Assembly: GCF_029589435.1 (NCBI RefSeq)
Contig: NZ_JARRAG010000001.1
Coordinates: 1,354,808-1,418,807 of the forward strand
Length of the DNA stretch: 64,000 bases
DNA from: Paludisphaera mucosa
Lineage (GTDB): Bacteria > Planctomycetota > Planctomycetia > Isosphaerales > Isosphaeraceae
Reading direction: 5' to 3'
Both the position numbers and the translations under genes were made by a program. The stretch's first letter is position 1; every line of letters begins with the position of its first letter. The notes beneath the pieces are model-generated. The model saw only the letters and a list, made by a program, of their open reading frames with translations, was not told the origin of the DNA and ran no database searches. Positions 1 through 8,807 of the stretch are shown piece by piece.

Positions 1-2
1 AC

Positions 3-590
3 TCGAAGTACGACCAGTACGTCACCGGCGACCTGAAGGCGATGAACGAGAGCGAGAAACGCGGGATGGTCCTCTTCGGGATCCGCCCCGACCCCGACGA
101 CGAGTACGAGCCGACCGTCGAGCTTCAGAAGGCCAAGTGCACCCTCTGCCACGCCGGCGCCAACTTCACCGACGAGGAATTCCACAACCTCGGCGTCGGC
201 TGGAACGAGGCCAAGAAGAAGCACGACGACATCGGCCGCTGGGCCCCCGAGCCGATCGGCCAGAAGGACGATCTCAGCCTCGGCGCCTTCAAGACCCCGA
301 CCGTCCGCAACGCGGTGCTCACGGCCCCGTACATGCACGACGGCAGCCTGAAGACGCTCGAAGAGGTGATGGACCACTACAACAAGGGCGGCAACCCGAA
401 CCCGTCGCTCGACGAGGACATGAAGCCCCTGAAGCTGACCTCCGAAGAGATCGCCGACGTCATCGCTTTCATGAAGGCGCTGACGGGCGAGGTGAAGACG
501 ACGGCCGAACTGCTGCCCAAGGCGCTGCCGCCGGGCCCGGACGGCAAGTCCCCCGATCCCGTCGCGGCGCTGACGGCCCCCGGGGCCTGA
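3..590 (+). CDS. Di-haem cytochrome c peroxidase family protein (C-terminal part, truncated by window start)
   Basis: The reading frame is open from the first bases of the window, so the N-terminal part and first haem domain lie upstream. The visible 195 residues contain one haem-binding CxxCH motif (CTLCHAG). This is followed by the blocks FHNLGVG, KTPTVRN and APYMHDGSLKTLEEV, which are typical of the C-terminal haem domain of bacterial MauG/cytochrome c peroxidases; the Met of YMHDG is the usual distal region of the second haem. Family members act in the periplasm and reduce peroxide or oxidise partner proteins; the substrate cannot be told here. The tail is Pro/Ala-rich and ends at TGA. 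A hairpin follows, so it is the last gene of its unit. Confidence 0.85.
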   Translation, partial: SKYDQYVTGDLKAMNESEKRGMVLFGIRPDPDDEYEPTVELQKAKCTLCHAGANFTDEEFHNLGVGWNEAKKKHDDIGRWAPEPIGQKDDLSLGAFKTPTVRNAVLTAPYMHDGSLKTLEEVMDHYNKGGNPNPSLDEDMKPLKLTSEEIADVIAFMKALTGEVKTTAELLPKALPPGPDGKSPDPVAALTAPGA

Positions 591-618
591 GCCCGACTCG
601 ATACGCGAGCCTGGATCC

Positions 619-657
619 CGCCCGACACCCTCCTCGAACCGAGGTCGTCGGGCGTTT
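619..657 (+). terminator. Terminator-like hairpin after the peroxidase gene
   Basis: An 8-bp inverted repeat (CGCCCGAC at 619-626 with GTCGGGCG at 647-654) encloses a 20-nt loop that can pair further (ACC.CTC with GAGGT), and it is followed by TTT. It sits 29 bp after the stop of the preceding gene. The U-run is short, so efficiency is uncertain. Confidence 0.5.
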
Positions 658-772
658 CCACGCGCGGGCCGCCCGCTTACGGGATGCGACTGCCGACCCG
701 GAGCGTGATAGGATAGCGTCTCGTCGCCCTCATCCTCATATCCGCCTCGATCTCGGGCCTTGAGACGCCTTC

Positions 773-3700
773 ATGAACCGCGATGCCGCGCCGCTCAAAG
801 TTCTGGTCTTCGGCTGCCTGGCCGCCTTGCTGCTGGTCTGCTTCCACCGGGTCTTCTTCGACGACCACCAATTTTCCTACCGCGACGCGGCCCACTATTA
901 CTACCCCCTCTACGAACGCGTCCAGCGCGAGTGGGAGGCGGGCCGCTGGCCGCTCTGGGAAGCCGAGGAAAATGCGGGGATGCCCCTGTTGGGCAATCCC
1001 ACGGCCGCCGTCCTCTATCCCGGCAAGCTGGTCTACGCCGTCCTGCCCTACGCCTGGGCGGCTCGCACCTATATTGTGATGCACGTCGCGCTCGCGTTCA
1101 TGGCGATGCTCACCCTGATGCGATCCCTGGGAGTGAGCTGGACGGGCGCCGGACTGAGCGCGTTGTCCTACACGTTCTGCGGCCCGATCCTTTTCCAGTA
1201 CTGCAACGTCATCTTCCTGGTCGGGGCGGCCTGGCTGCCGCTGGGCTTCCTGGCGGTCGACCGCTGGGTCCGAACCGGGCGGCGGCTGGCCCTGGTCGGA
1301 CTGGCCTTCGTGCTGGGGATGCAGACGCTCGGCGGCGATCCGCAGGCGGCGTACCTGCTGGGCCTCTGCTCGCTGGCGTATGCGGCCGCAGCCGCCTGGT
1401 CTTCGGGCCGAGCGTTCCGGGAGGAAACCTCCAGGCCCGAACCCAAGAGATCGCGTCGCGTCGCGCTCGCGGCCCTCTGCCTCCTGGGAGCGGCCGCCTG
1501 GACGGCCGTCACCCTCGTCGTGGCCCATTTCGCTCCCATGTTGCGGCCCCGGCATCTCCCGGACAAGCCGACGCCTTCCCTGCCCTGGATGCTGTGGGCG
1601 CCGATGGTCGTGCCGATCGTCTGGGCGATGGTCTTGCTGATCTACTTCGGCAGGACGAGGCCGACGCCCGCGCGACGCATCCTCTGGCGGCTGACGTTCG
1701 GCCTGGGGACGGCGGCGGCGCTGGCGGCAGCGATGACGGCGGCGCAGCTCCTGCCCGTGCTCGAATTCACGCAACAAACCGTCCGCGCGTCCGAGGAAGG
1801 TCCTCACGAGATCTACCCGTTCAGCGTCGAGCCCTTCCGGATCGTCGAGATGTTCTGGCCGAACATCTTCGGGACGTATTTTCACGGCAACGCGAGCTGG
1901 ATCGACCTCATCAAGATCTCGGAGTCTCAGGGCAAGGTGTGGACGCCTTCGCTCTACCTCGGCGCGGCCGTCGTCCTCCTGGCGCTGCCGGCCCTGGCCT
2001 TTCGGAGGGGGGCCGCGATGAGGATGTGGCTCTCGTGGATCGTCGCGATCTCGCTGCTCGGCAGTTTCGGCCAGTACACCAGCCCGATCTGGGCCACCCG
2101 GCACGCGGTCAGGACTCTGCACCTCGGCGTCGGGCCGGTCGGCCCGTTCGATCCCGACGACACGACCCCCGTACGCAAGGACGGCTACCTCCGCGACGGC
2201 GACGGCGGCCTGTACTGGGCGATGACGACTTTCCTGCCGGCCTTCAAGCAGTTCCGCTTCCCCAGCAAGCTGATGACCTTTTCCGTGCTCGGGATCGCCG
2301 CTCTCGCGGGTCTGGGTTGGGACGACCTGGCCCGGGGACGCTCGCGTCCCGTGGTCCGGCTCGCCCGCGGGCTTCTCGGACTGACGATGCTGGCATTCCT
2401 CGGCCTATTCGCCGGGCGGGGATGGCTCTTTCGAGCCTTCCCGTCGGCCCAGCTCGCCAGCTCGTTCGGCCCGTTCGACGTCGAGGCGGCATATCGCGTG
2501 ACGCTGTTCGGCCTCGGGCAGGCGGCGGTGGTCGCGGCGGCCCTGCTGGGGATCGTGGCCATGGTCGCGAAGCGGCCGGCACTGGCCGGCGCCGTCGCCC
2601 TTTTGCTGGTCACGGCCGACCTCGGGATGGCCAACCGGGGCATGATCGCCACGGCCCCCCAGGCTCTCCTCGAGGTCGATCCTGAAGTCCTGGAGGTCAT
2701 CCGCGCCGCGGAGAAGGAGAAGCCGGCGGACGGCCCGTATCGCATCCATCGTTCGCCGCTCTGGAGCCCCGTCGGCTGGTCCAGCCGGAAGTCGGCCGAC
2801 CGCGTCCGCGAGTTCCTGGAGTGGGAGCGAGCCACGATCCAGCCCAAGTACGGGATCACCCTGGGCGTCGAATATACGCACACGGTGGGCGTCGCCGAGT
2901 TGTACGATTACGAGTGGTTCTTCGGCGGCTTCCCCTTCTCCACGAGCCCCGAATTCGCCCGCAGTCTTGGCATTAAGCCGGGCCAGAAGGTCGTCTATTT
3001 TCCCCGGCGATCGTTCGACATGTGGAACACCCGCTATTTCATCCTACCGTCGTTCACCAACGACTGGATGGACGAGAATCGCGGATTCGCGGCCTTTTTG
3101 GCCGAGACCGAGGTGGTCCACCCCCGCGGCGACGGCCCCGAGACGCCCCAGAAAGCCGCCGAGGCGAAGGAATGGGTGGAAACCAAGGATTACCAGATCC
3201 GCCGCAATCGTCGGCAATTCCCCCGCGCCTGGGTGGTGCGGAGCGCGAGGGCCCTGAGGCCGGTCACGGGCATGTCGCGCGCGGACCGATCCGGCCCGAT
3301 GATGGAGATCATGTACGACGACCAGGACCCCATCTGGCGGGATCCGACGATGATCTCGCACGACCCTCATCAGCTCGCCTGGGTCGAGAACCAGGACGCC
3401 GTCGCCCTCGCGCCTTACACCCGGGGCACGCCCGTCCGGCCCTCCGAGAAGGTGCAGGTCGTCTATCCCCATGCGAGTCGCGTGGAGCTTTCGGTCTCGC
3501 TCGACGTCCCCGGGATCGTGGTGCTCGCCGACGTCTTCTATCCGGGCTGGACGCTGACGATCGATGGCAAGCCCGCCCCCGTCTACCGGGTCAACCGCAT
3601 GATGCGCGGGGCGGCCGTCGAGGCGGGGACGCATAAGCTGGTCTACAAGTACGAGCCGCGGTCGTTCCGTCTCGGCCTGATGCTCTCGATCGCGGGGCTG

Positions 3701-3790
3701 CTCGCGGCGTTCGGCTTCGCACTCCATGCGTTTCGCCGCCCCGTCGTCGCGCTCCCCTGGAATGAGGCCGGCCCGAAACGAGGAGCCTAA
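773..3790 (+). CDS. YfhO family polytopic membrane protein
   Basis: A 1005-residue inner-membrane protein. The N-terminus has a hydrophobic helix (VLVFGCLAALLLVCF) followed by the DAAHYYYPLYERVQREW and PLWEAEENAGMPL blocks characteristic of YfhO/GT-C-like proteins. Many further hydrophobic segments extend to about residue 610. A large soluble domain follows (about 640-960, with FYPGWTLTIDGKPAPVYRVN), then a last helix (LGLMLSIAGLLAAFGFAL). In Firmicutes YfhO is implicated in glycosylation of teichoic acids; the planctomycete role is unknown, probably envelope polysaccharide or glycolipid modification. ATG at 773 is chosen because the hydrophobic N-terminus starts there. The next gene begins 4 bp downstream, suggesting co-transcription. 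Confidence 0.8.
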   Translation: MNRDAAPLKVLVFGCLAALLLVCFHRVFFDDHQFSYRDAAHYYYPLYERVQREWEAGRWPLWEAEENAGMPLLGNPTAAVLYPGKLVYAVLPYAWAARTYIVMHVALAFMAMLTLMRSLGVSWTGAGLSALSYTFCGPILFQYCNVIFLVGAAWLPLGFLAVDRWVRTGRRLALVGLAFVLGMQTLGGDPQAAYLLGLCSLAYAAAAAWSSGRAFREETSRPEPKRSRRVALAALCLLGAAAWTAVTLVVAHFAPMLRPRHLPDKPTPSLPWMLWAPMVVPIVWAMVLLIYFGRTRPTPARRILWRLTFGLGTAAALAAAMTAAQLLPVLEFTQQTVRASEEGPHEIYPFSVEPFRIVEMFWPNIFGTYFHGNASWIDLIKISESQGKVWTPSLYLGAAVVLLALPALAFRRGAAMRMWLSWIVAISLLGSFGQYTSPIWATRHAVRTLHLGVGPVGPFDPDDTTPVRKDGYLRDGDGGLYWAMTTFLPAFKQFRFPSKLMTFSVLGIAALAGLGWDDLARGRSRPVVRLARGLLGLTMLAFLGLFAGRGWLFRAFPSAQLASSFGPFDVEAAYRVTLFGLGQAAVVAAALLGIVAMVAKRPALAGAVALLLVTADLGMANRGMIATAPQALLEVDPEVLEVIRAAEKEKPADGPYRIHRSPLWSPVGWSSRKSADRVREFLEWERATIQPKYGITLGVEYTHTVGVAELYDYEWFFGGFPFSTSPEFARSLGIKPGQKVVYFPRRSFDMWNTRYFILPSFTNDWMDENRGFAAFLAETEVVHPRGDGPETPQKAAEAKEWVETKDYQIRRNRRQFPRAWVVRSARALRPVTGMSRADRSGPMMEIMYDDQDPIWRDPTMISHDPHQLAWVENQDAVALAPYTRGTPVRPSEKVQVVYPHASRVELSVSLDVPGIVVLADVFYPGWTLTIDGKPAPVYRVNRMMRGAAVEAGTHKLVYKYEPRSFRLGLMLSIAGLLAAFGFALHAFRRPVVALPWNEAGPKRGA

Positions 3791-3794
3791 CGCC

Positions 3795-4496
3795 ATGACG
3801 AAGAGATCGTACTTTCGCTCGGCCGCTGCGGCCCTTTCCCTCGCCATGGCGACTGTCGGCGCGGCGCCGGGCCAGACCCCCGCGCAGCCCAAGGTCGTCC
3901 CCGGGCCGAACGAGCCGGACTGGGACGTGGTCCTGCGGGATCGCTACGGGCTCTCGATGTTCGGCGACCTGCTCAACCCCGTGCGCACGACGGCCGCGCA
4001 GACGCCCGGGCTCTTTAGAAAGGCCGGTCCCGGCCCCGTCACGTACCGTCCCGTCATCGCGCTCGGCCTGGAGACCCGCAATCGCGGCGGCTGGTATCTT
4101 CCGGGCCCCGGCGCGGACGCTCCCGTCAAGGTCGAGACCTGGACTTACACCTTCAAGAATACGACCCGGGACCTCGAATCGGGCGCGAACCTGCCGCCGC
4201 CGCTCGAGCCCGGGGGCTCGCTCGCGTTCGACCCGGGCGACGCCCTTTTCGGAGTCTGGGCGTCGAACGACGCCCTGGACGACGGCGGGGTCTTCTCCGA
4301 GCCCTCGCTGGTGGCCCGCGTCAATAAGCGGCTCGCCGCCCAGCCCTACAAGGCCATGATCTACCCGAATCGCGACAAGGCCACGGGGAAGACGATCCCC
4401 AACAGCTATCTGATCGGCTGGGAATATTCGACCAACGACGATTTCCAGGACGTGGTGTGCGTCCTGGAAAACGTTAGGCTTCGGATCGAACCTTGA
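3795..4496 (+). CDS. Secreted protein of unknown function
   Basis: The 233-residue product has a clear Sec signal peptide: MTKRSYFRS followed by a hydrophobic stretch and an A-x-A type cleavage region (GAAPGQ). I do not recognise the mature domain. It is globular without further membrane segments and contains DWDVVLRDRYGLSMFGDLL near the N-terminus and NSYLIGWEYSTNDDFQD near the C-terminus. The frame is open upstream, but ATG 3795 gives the signal peptide and lies 4 bp after the YfhO gene, so the two form an operon. An extracytoplasmic role alongside the YfhO protein is an inference from adjacency only. Confidence 0.7.
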   Translation: MTKRSYFRSAAAALSLAMATVGAAPGQTPAQPKVVPGPNEPDWDVVLRDRYGLSMFGDLLNPVRTTAAQTPGLFRKAGPGPVTYRPVIALGLETRNRGGWYLPGPGADAPVKVETWTYTFKNTTRDLESGANLPPPLEPGGSLAFDPGDALFGVWASNDALDDGGVFSEPSLVARVNKRLAAQPYKAMIYPNRDKATGKTIPNSYLIGWEYSTNDDFQDVVCVLENVRLRIEP

Positions 4497-4526
4497 ACGG
4501 CCCGATTGCAGGGGACGACCGCCAGG

Positions 4527-7500
4527 TCACGGCTTCTTCTCGGCCTCCGCCTTGGGCGTCTCCACTTTCGGCTCGGCCGGCTTCGGCTCGTCGGCCTTGG
4601 CGGCTTCCGACTTGGGCTCTTCAGCCTTGAAGGCCGCGTCGGGGATGGGGACGTCGGCCGCCGGCTTGGCGGGCTCGGGCGACGGTGCCTCCGCCTTCTT
4701 GGCGGGTACAGGCTTGCCGATCTTCTCCAGGTAATACGTGATCAGCGGTCGCAGAGCGAGGTCGGGGACCAGTTCGAGGGCCTGTGTGTAGTGCTCGGCC
4801 GCGCGCTCGGGCTCGCCCCACTCCAGCAGGCACTGGGCCAGGTCGAACTCCCAGTTGGCCTGCCTCGAGACCTGCTCTGGGATCAGGCCCCCGTCGTTCG
4901 CGGCTCCGACGAGGTCGCCGCGCATCGATCGACCGGCGATGCCGATGGCCTTGGAAGTCCGGTCGAACGCCAGCCGGGGTACGGCCTGGGTCTGCCAGAG
5001 CATCGTGGCGTAGGAATAATTCCCCATCAGCTTGTACACCAGGCCCTGTCGGAACGGGGCCAGGGCGGAATCGCCGAGGTTCGGGTCAGCAGCCCCCGAG
5101 GGAGCGATGACCTCAAGAGCCCGCTCGGGCTGGCCCGTGCTGCAATACAGGTCGAGCAGGCGCGGCTTGACGACGGTCGGGCTGAGGTTGCTCCGGTTGG
5201 CGTCCTCGAACTGGGTGATGGCGAGGCCCGCCGCACCCTGGCTGAGCGCGTACTGGCCGAGTTCGATGGGACCGGCCTGACGCTCGATCTGGAGGTTGCT
5301 GACGGCCTGCTCGATCTGGGCGACCTGCTGATTGAGCTGCTCCATAAGGGCCTGATACTGGAGACGTGGCTCGGAGGCCAGGTCGCCGGGTTTGGCCGTG
5401 GCCAGAAGCGCCCTGAGCTGCTCGCGAGCCAGGTCGACGAACCCGAGTTGCAGGAATGCGTCGTAGAGTTCGTACTGGACGGACATCAGCTCCTGGCGTT
5501 CGGCCTGCGTGTGGGGCGGCGGCGACGTCTGGACCGCGTAGTTCAACGCGGTCACGAGCTGCCTAAGCCGCTCGCTCATCAGCGTGCCGCCCGGCTTGAT
5601 TGCGGCGATGCGCTCGCGGTTCTCCGGGGTCAAGGCGATACCCGAAAGGACGGCGGCCTCCTGCTGGGCCAGGGCCCGGTAGGCGACGGAGAGCAAGCGA
5701 TACGCCGTGTAGTCGTCGGGATTCTGCGCCAGTGCCGAGCGAGCCTCGCGGATCGCCAGCAGGCACCTGGCGGGGTCGGGCGGGGCGGGGGAGCCGTCGG
5801 CGCTCAGGCCGCCTCCGAGCCAGCGGCGGGCGGCGTTGGTCTGCGACCGCGGCGGCGTCAGCGAGCGGCTCTGGAGGAAGTCGTCGATGAAGTCGACCGG
5901 CGTCGGCGGCCGGTCGGCGGCCGGCGTCGGGGCGACGATCTTGTAGGCCCGGAGCTCAGGATCCAGGCGGTTCGCGCGGAAGGTCGCCACGTCGGGCTCG
6001 GCGGCGTCCGATCGGCCGAACATCACGACCTGCCCGTCGTCGTAGAATGGGATCCAGTTGGGGCTCTGGAACAGGCGGCGATAGGTGTTCCTCGCCGAAT
6101 CGGCGTCGATCATCACCGTCGAGATCTTGTGCTCGTCGAACAGCGGCTTCCAGATCGCCGGATCGTCGTCGCGCAGGGCGTTGAGGAGGGTCCGATGCTG
6201 CTCCAGCAGGGCGTTCGGGAACAGGTTCGCGCGGTTGTCGACGAACGACTTCCGCGTCGGCCCCGCCTTCCAGACCACGGCGTCGCCCTGGGCGGAGTTC
6301 CAGTTGAAGACGTTCCCCTTGATGTCGTCGTGGGCCGCCAGGTATTCGGCGGCCTTGAAGGCGAAGTCGTCGGGATCGAAGCCGAATCCGAACCGCTGGT
6401 CGCCCTTCGATTTGCCATAGCCGGTGATGGCGACCGCGACGAAGCCGAAAAGGGCCGCGAGCGAGACGAGGCGGCCGCCGGTCGACCAAAGGGTCCAGCC
6501 GCTCCCCAATCGACCCGTCACGCCGAACCGCCGCTGATACCATTCCTGGCCGTTGAGCGCGGCGACCGCAGCCAAAACCATGGCGAACCCGGCGCTGTAG
6601 CGCGTGTAGACGGCCCAGGCGAACGCGGCGAATACGAACGGTAGGAACCGTGCCCATGAGAATCGCGCGACGTTGACCACGAACGAGGCCGCGCCCAGGC
6701 CGACGAACACGACGTAGAAGAGCGCCAGCCAGTGCCACGCGCCCGGATACAGCGACCGGATCGTCCTGCCGAAGTACGAGAGCTGATCCAGGGTGGGAGG
6801 CGGAGCGTCGCTCGAGAAGAAGCTGGTCACCGGCTCCAGCGCCGCCGGGTAAATCCTGATGTGCGAGGGGTTGAGCAGGACGATCAGCGCGCTGGCCAGC
6901 AGGATCGCGGTCGCGAAGCCGGCCGAGACCGGCGGCCGGGGCGTCTCCTCACCGGCTTTGATCGGGGCGCCCGCCTCGACATCCGCCCCTCGACCGTCCA
7001 GGAACTTGCCGAGCACGGCCGACGCCAGGATGAGCAGCCCGAAGAGGAACGACTCGTCGACGTTGGCCCAGACCAGGAAGAGCGGCACGAGCGCGTAGAG
7101 CGCTCCGGCCCGCGACTGGCCGAACGCCCGGAAGAGCAGGAACAATTCCAGGGCGAGGAACAAGTCACCCCAGGTCGAGGGCCCGACGACCGCCGGCTGG
7201 GCGATCCCCCCGAGCATGAGCCCGGCCGGACCGAAGACCGCGCCCAGCGCGAGGGCCGTGCAGAGGGCAGCCCACCAGAGCCCTGGTCCCTTGTGGCGGA
7301 TCTTGATCAGGACGAAGGCCGTCGCGAGCCTGAGGAACGCCGTCAAGGCCACCAGGGCGCCGGTCGCGATCTGCTCGGCCGAGGCGCGGTTCGCCGTCGG
7401 ATCGTCGGGGGCCTCCGGCACCAGGCTGTAGGCCGCGTTGTACAGCCCCGCCGAGGCCGCCTGGAACAGCCAGGGGACGTTGACCCAGGTCTTCCCCTCC

Positions 7501-7832
7501 TCGGTGTAGGAGAACGCGTCGGCCACCAGCGGCGTCCCCCTGGCGATGATCTCCCGGCCCACCTTGAGGTTGGACCACAAGGGCGCGTGATTCGTCTTCA
7601 GGAACGAGGCGACGAACGTCAGCAAGAGCGCGGCGCCTAGCACGTACAGGTCGTAGTAGGCGTTCCACTCGGTGACGCGCTCGGGGGTCCAGGGCTCGGG
7701 TTGCGGCTCGGGCTCGGCGTCGGCGTCGAGCGGTTCGGACCCCTCGGGGACGGGGCCGCCGTGGCGGAGGTCGGCGTCGTCGCGGTCGCGTTTCTTGTCG
7801 GGGACGGGCGAGGAGGCGTCGGGTCGTGTCAT
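4527..7832 (-). CDS. Large membrane protein with C-terminal TPR-like region
   Basis: An 1101-residue protein. It has an acidic N-terminal cytoplasmic segment (about 1-50) and then at least eight hydrophobic helices between residues 55 and 480, among them YVLGAALLLTFVASFL, WWAALCTALALGAVF and LALFYVVFVGLGAASFVV. A soluble region follows, with helical repeats resembling tetratricopeptide repeats; the clearest is GEPERAAEHYTQALELVPD near residue 1020. The last 60 residues are a Pro/Ala/Lys/Glu-rich tail. The helix-rich half resembles GT-C glycosyltransferase-like proteins common in planctomycetes, but I see no unambiguous catalytic motif. It is convergent with the preceding operon and divergent from the glycosyltransferase gene at 8088. 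Confidence 0.75.
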   Translation of the reverse strand: MTRPDASSPVPDKKRDRDDADLRHGGPVPEGSEPLDADAEPEPQPEPWTPERVTEWNAYYDLYVLGAALLLTFVASFLKTNHAPLWSNLKVGREIIARGTPLVADAFSYTEEGKTWVNVPWLFQAASAGLYNAAYSLVPEAPDDPTANRASAEQIATGALVALTAFLRLATAFVLIKIRHKGPGLWWAALCTALALGAVFGPAGLMLGGIAQPAVVGPSTWGDLFLALELFLLFRAFGQSRAGALYALVPLFLVWANVDESFLFGLLILASAVLGKFLDGRGADVEAGAPIKAGEETPRPPVSAGFATAILLASALIVLLNPSHIRIYPAALEPVTSFFSSDAPPPTLDQLSYFGRTIRSLYPGAWHWLALFYVVFVGLGAASFVVNVARFSWARFLPFVFAAFAWAVYTRYSAGFAMVLAAVAALNGQEWYQRRFGVTGRLGSGWTLWSTGGRLVSLAALFGFVAVAITGYGKSKGDQRFGFGFDPDDFAFKAAEYLAAHDDIKGNVFNWNSAQGDAVVWKAGPTRKSFVDNRANLFPNALLEQHRTLLNALRDDDPAIWKPLFDEHKISTVMIDADSARNTYRRLFQSPNWIPFYDDGQVVMFGRSDAAEPDVATFRANRLDPELRAYKIVAPTPAADRPPTPVDFIDDFLQSRSLTPPRSQTNAARRWLGGGLSADGSPAPPDPARCLLAIREARSALAQNPDDYTAYRLLSVAYRALAQQEAAVLSGIALTPENRERIAAIKPGGTLMSERLRQLVTALNYAVQTSPPPHTQAERQELMSVQYELYDAFLQLGFVDLAREQLRALLATAKPGDLASEPRLQYQALMEQLNQQVAQIEQAVSNLQIERQAGPIELGQYALSQGAAGLAITQFEDANRSNLSPTVVKPRLLDLYCSTGQPERALEVIAPSGAADPNLGDSALAPFRQGLVYKLMGNYSYATMLWQTQAVPRLAFDRTSKAIGIAGRSMRGDLVGAANDGGLIPEQVSRQANWEFDLAQCLLEWGEPERAAEHYTQALELVPDLALRPLITYYLEKIGKPVPAKKAEAPSPEPAKPAADVPIPDAAFKAEEPKSEAAKADEPKPAEPKVETPKAEAEKKP

Positions 7833-8087
7833 GAGACTCAGCCGGCAAGAGAATCCGAATGATCGCGAAATCGGGCCGAGGCGGAAGGACGGCGACGCGC
7901 TCCTCGGTCGATAGGGGGAGAATTCATGCTAGAAGGCATCGCCAAGGGCGGTCAAGGGGGGTGGCCGGCGAGGCTCGTTGACTTCGACCGGGCCCGACCT
8001 AGAATGCGTAAGTTCCGAAGGGCGGCCGGCGTGGGTTCTCTTGCCCCAGGCCTCGCCAGACGACTCGATTTCTGGGAAACCCCGGCG

Positions 8088-8807
8088 ATGAAGCTTCTCA
8101 CCGCGATCCCCGTCCACAACGAGGAGAAGTACCTGGAAGAGGTGCTTCGCCAGGTCCTCCGCCACGCGGACGACGTGCTCGTGGTCGACGACGGCTCGAA
8201 AGACCGCACGCCGGAACTGCTCAAGGGCTTCCCCGAGGTCCGCGTCATCCGCCATCCGACCAACCTCGGTTACGGAGCGGGGCTGCGGACGGCCTTCGGC
8301 GCGGCCCTCGACGGCGGGTACGACGCCCTCGTCACGCTCGACTGCGACGGCCAGCACGAGCCCGCCCTGATCCCCGAGGTCGCGGCCAAGCTCGCCGAGG
8401 CCGACATGGTCTCCGGCAGTCGCTATCTCCAGGTCTTCGACCCCTCCCAACGCCCGCCGGAAGAACGTCGGCGGATCAACGTCGAGGTCACCCGCTGGCT
8501 GAACGAGTGCCTCGGGCTCAACCTCACCGACGCGTTCTGCGGGTTCAAGGCTTACAACCGCCGCGCCCTGGAATGCTTCGAGGTCACCGACCTCGGCTAC
8601 GCCATGCCCCTGCCGATCTGGGTGCAGGCGGTCCAGCATGGCCTGAGGATCGTGGAGACGCCGGTGCCTTTGATCTACCTGGACGAATCGCGCGCCTTCG
8701 GCGGCTCGCTCGACGACTCGACGTACCGTCTGAATCACTATCGCCAGGTCTTCTCCGACGCTCTCAAGGCCGCAGGCCTGGAAGTGGCCGGAGGTTGTCG
8801 CGGATGA
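8088..8807 (+). CDS. Glycosyltransferase family 2 protein
   Basis: A 239-residue cytoplasmic GT-A fold enzyme. Motifs in order are IPVHNEEKYLEEVL at the N-terminus, VVDDGSKDRT (nucleotide-sugar binding), LGYGAGLRTAFG, and LDCDGQHEP, which contains the DxD-type metal site. It resembles dolichyl-phosphate mannose synthase-like enzymes but lacks the C-terminal membrane helices of the longer members. The frame is open upstream to 7926, but ATG 8088 places the first beta strand at residue 3, as in the family. Its TGA overlaps the ATG of the next gene (ATGA), indicating translational coupling. The acceptor is unknown. Confidence 0.88.
   Translation: MKLLTAIPVHNEEKYLEEVLRQVLRHADDVLVVDDGSKDRTPELLKGFPEVRVIRHPTNLGYGAGLRTAFGAALDGGYDALVTLDCDGQHEPALIPEVAAKLAEADMVSGSRYLQVFDPSQRPPEERRRINVEVTRWLNECLGLNLTDAFCGFKAYNRRALECFEVTDLGYAMPLPIWVQAVQHGLRIVETPVPLIYLDESRAFGGSLDDSTYRLNHYRQVFSDALKAAGLEVAGGCRG

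Noticed and set aside
677-2122. Long minus-strand open frame opposite the YfhO gene
   Set aside because: It is rich in Arg/Gly/Asp/Gln as antisense of GC-rich coding sequence and has no domain; the plus-strand reading has clear membrane segments and family motifs.
4506-6644. 712-codon plus-strand open frame opposite the TPR membrane protein
   Set aside because: Low-complexity Leu/Arg/Gly/Asp content typical of antisense frames; the minus-strand protein has genuine helices and repeats.
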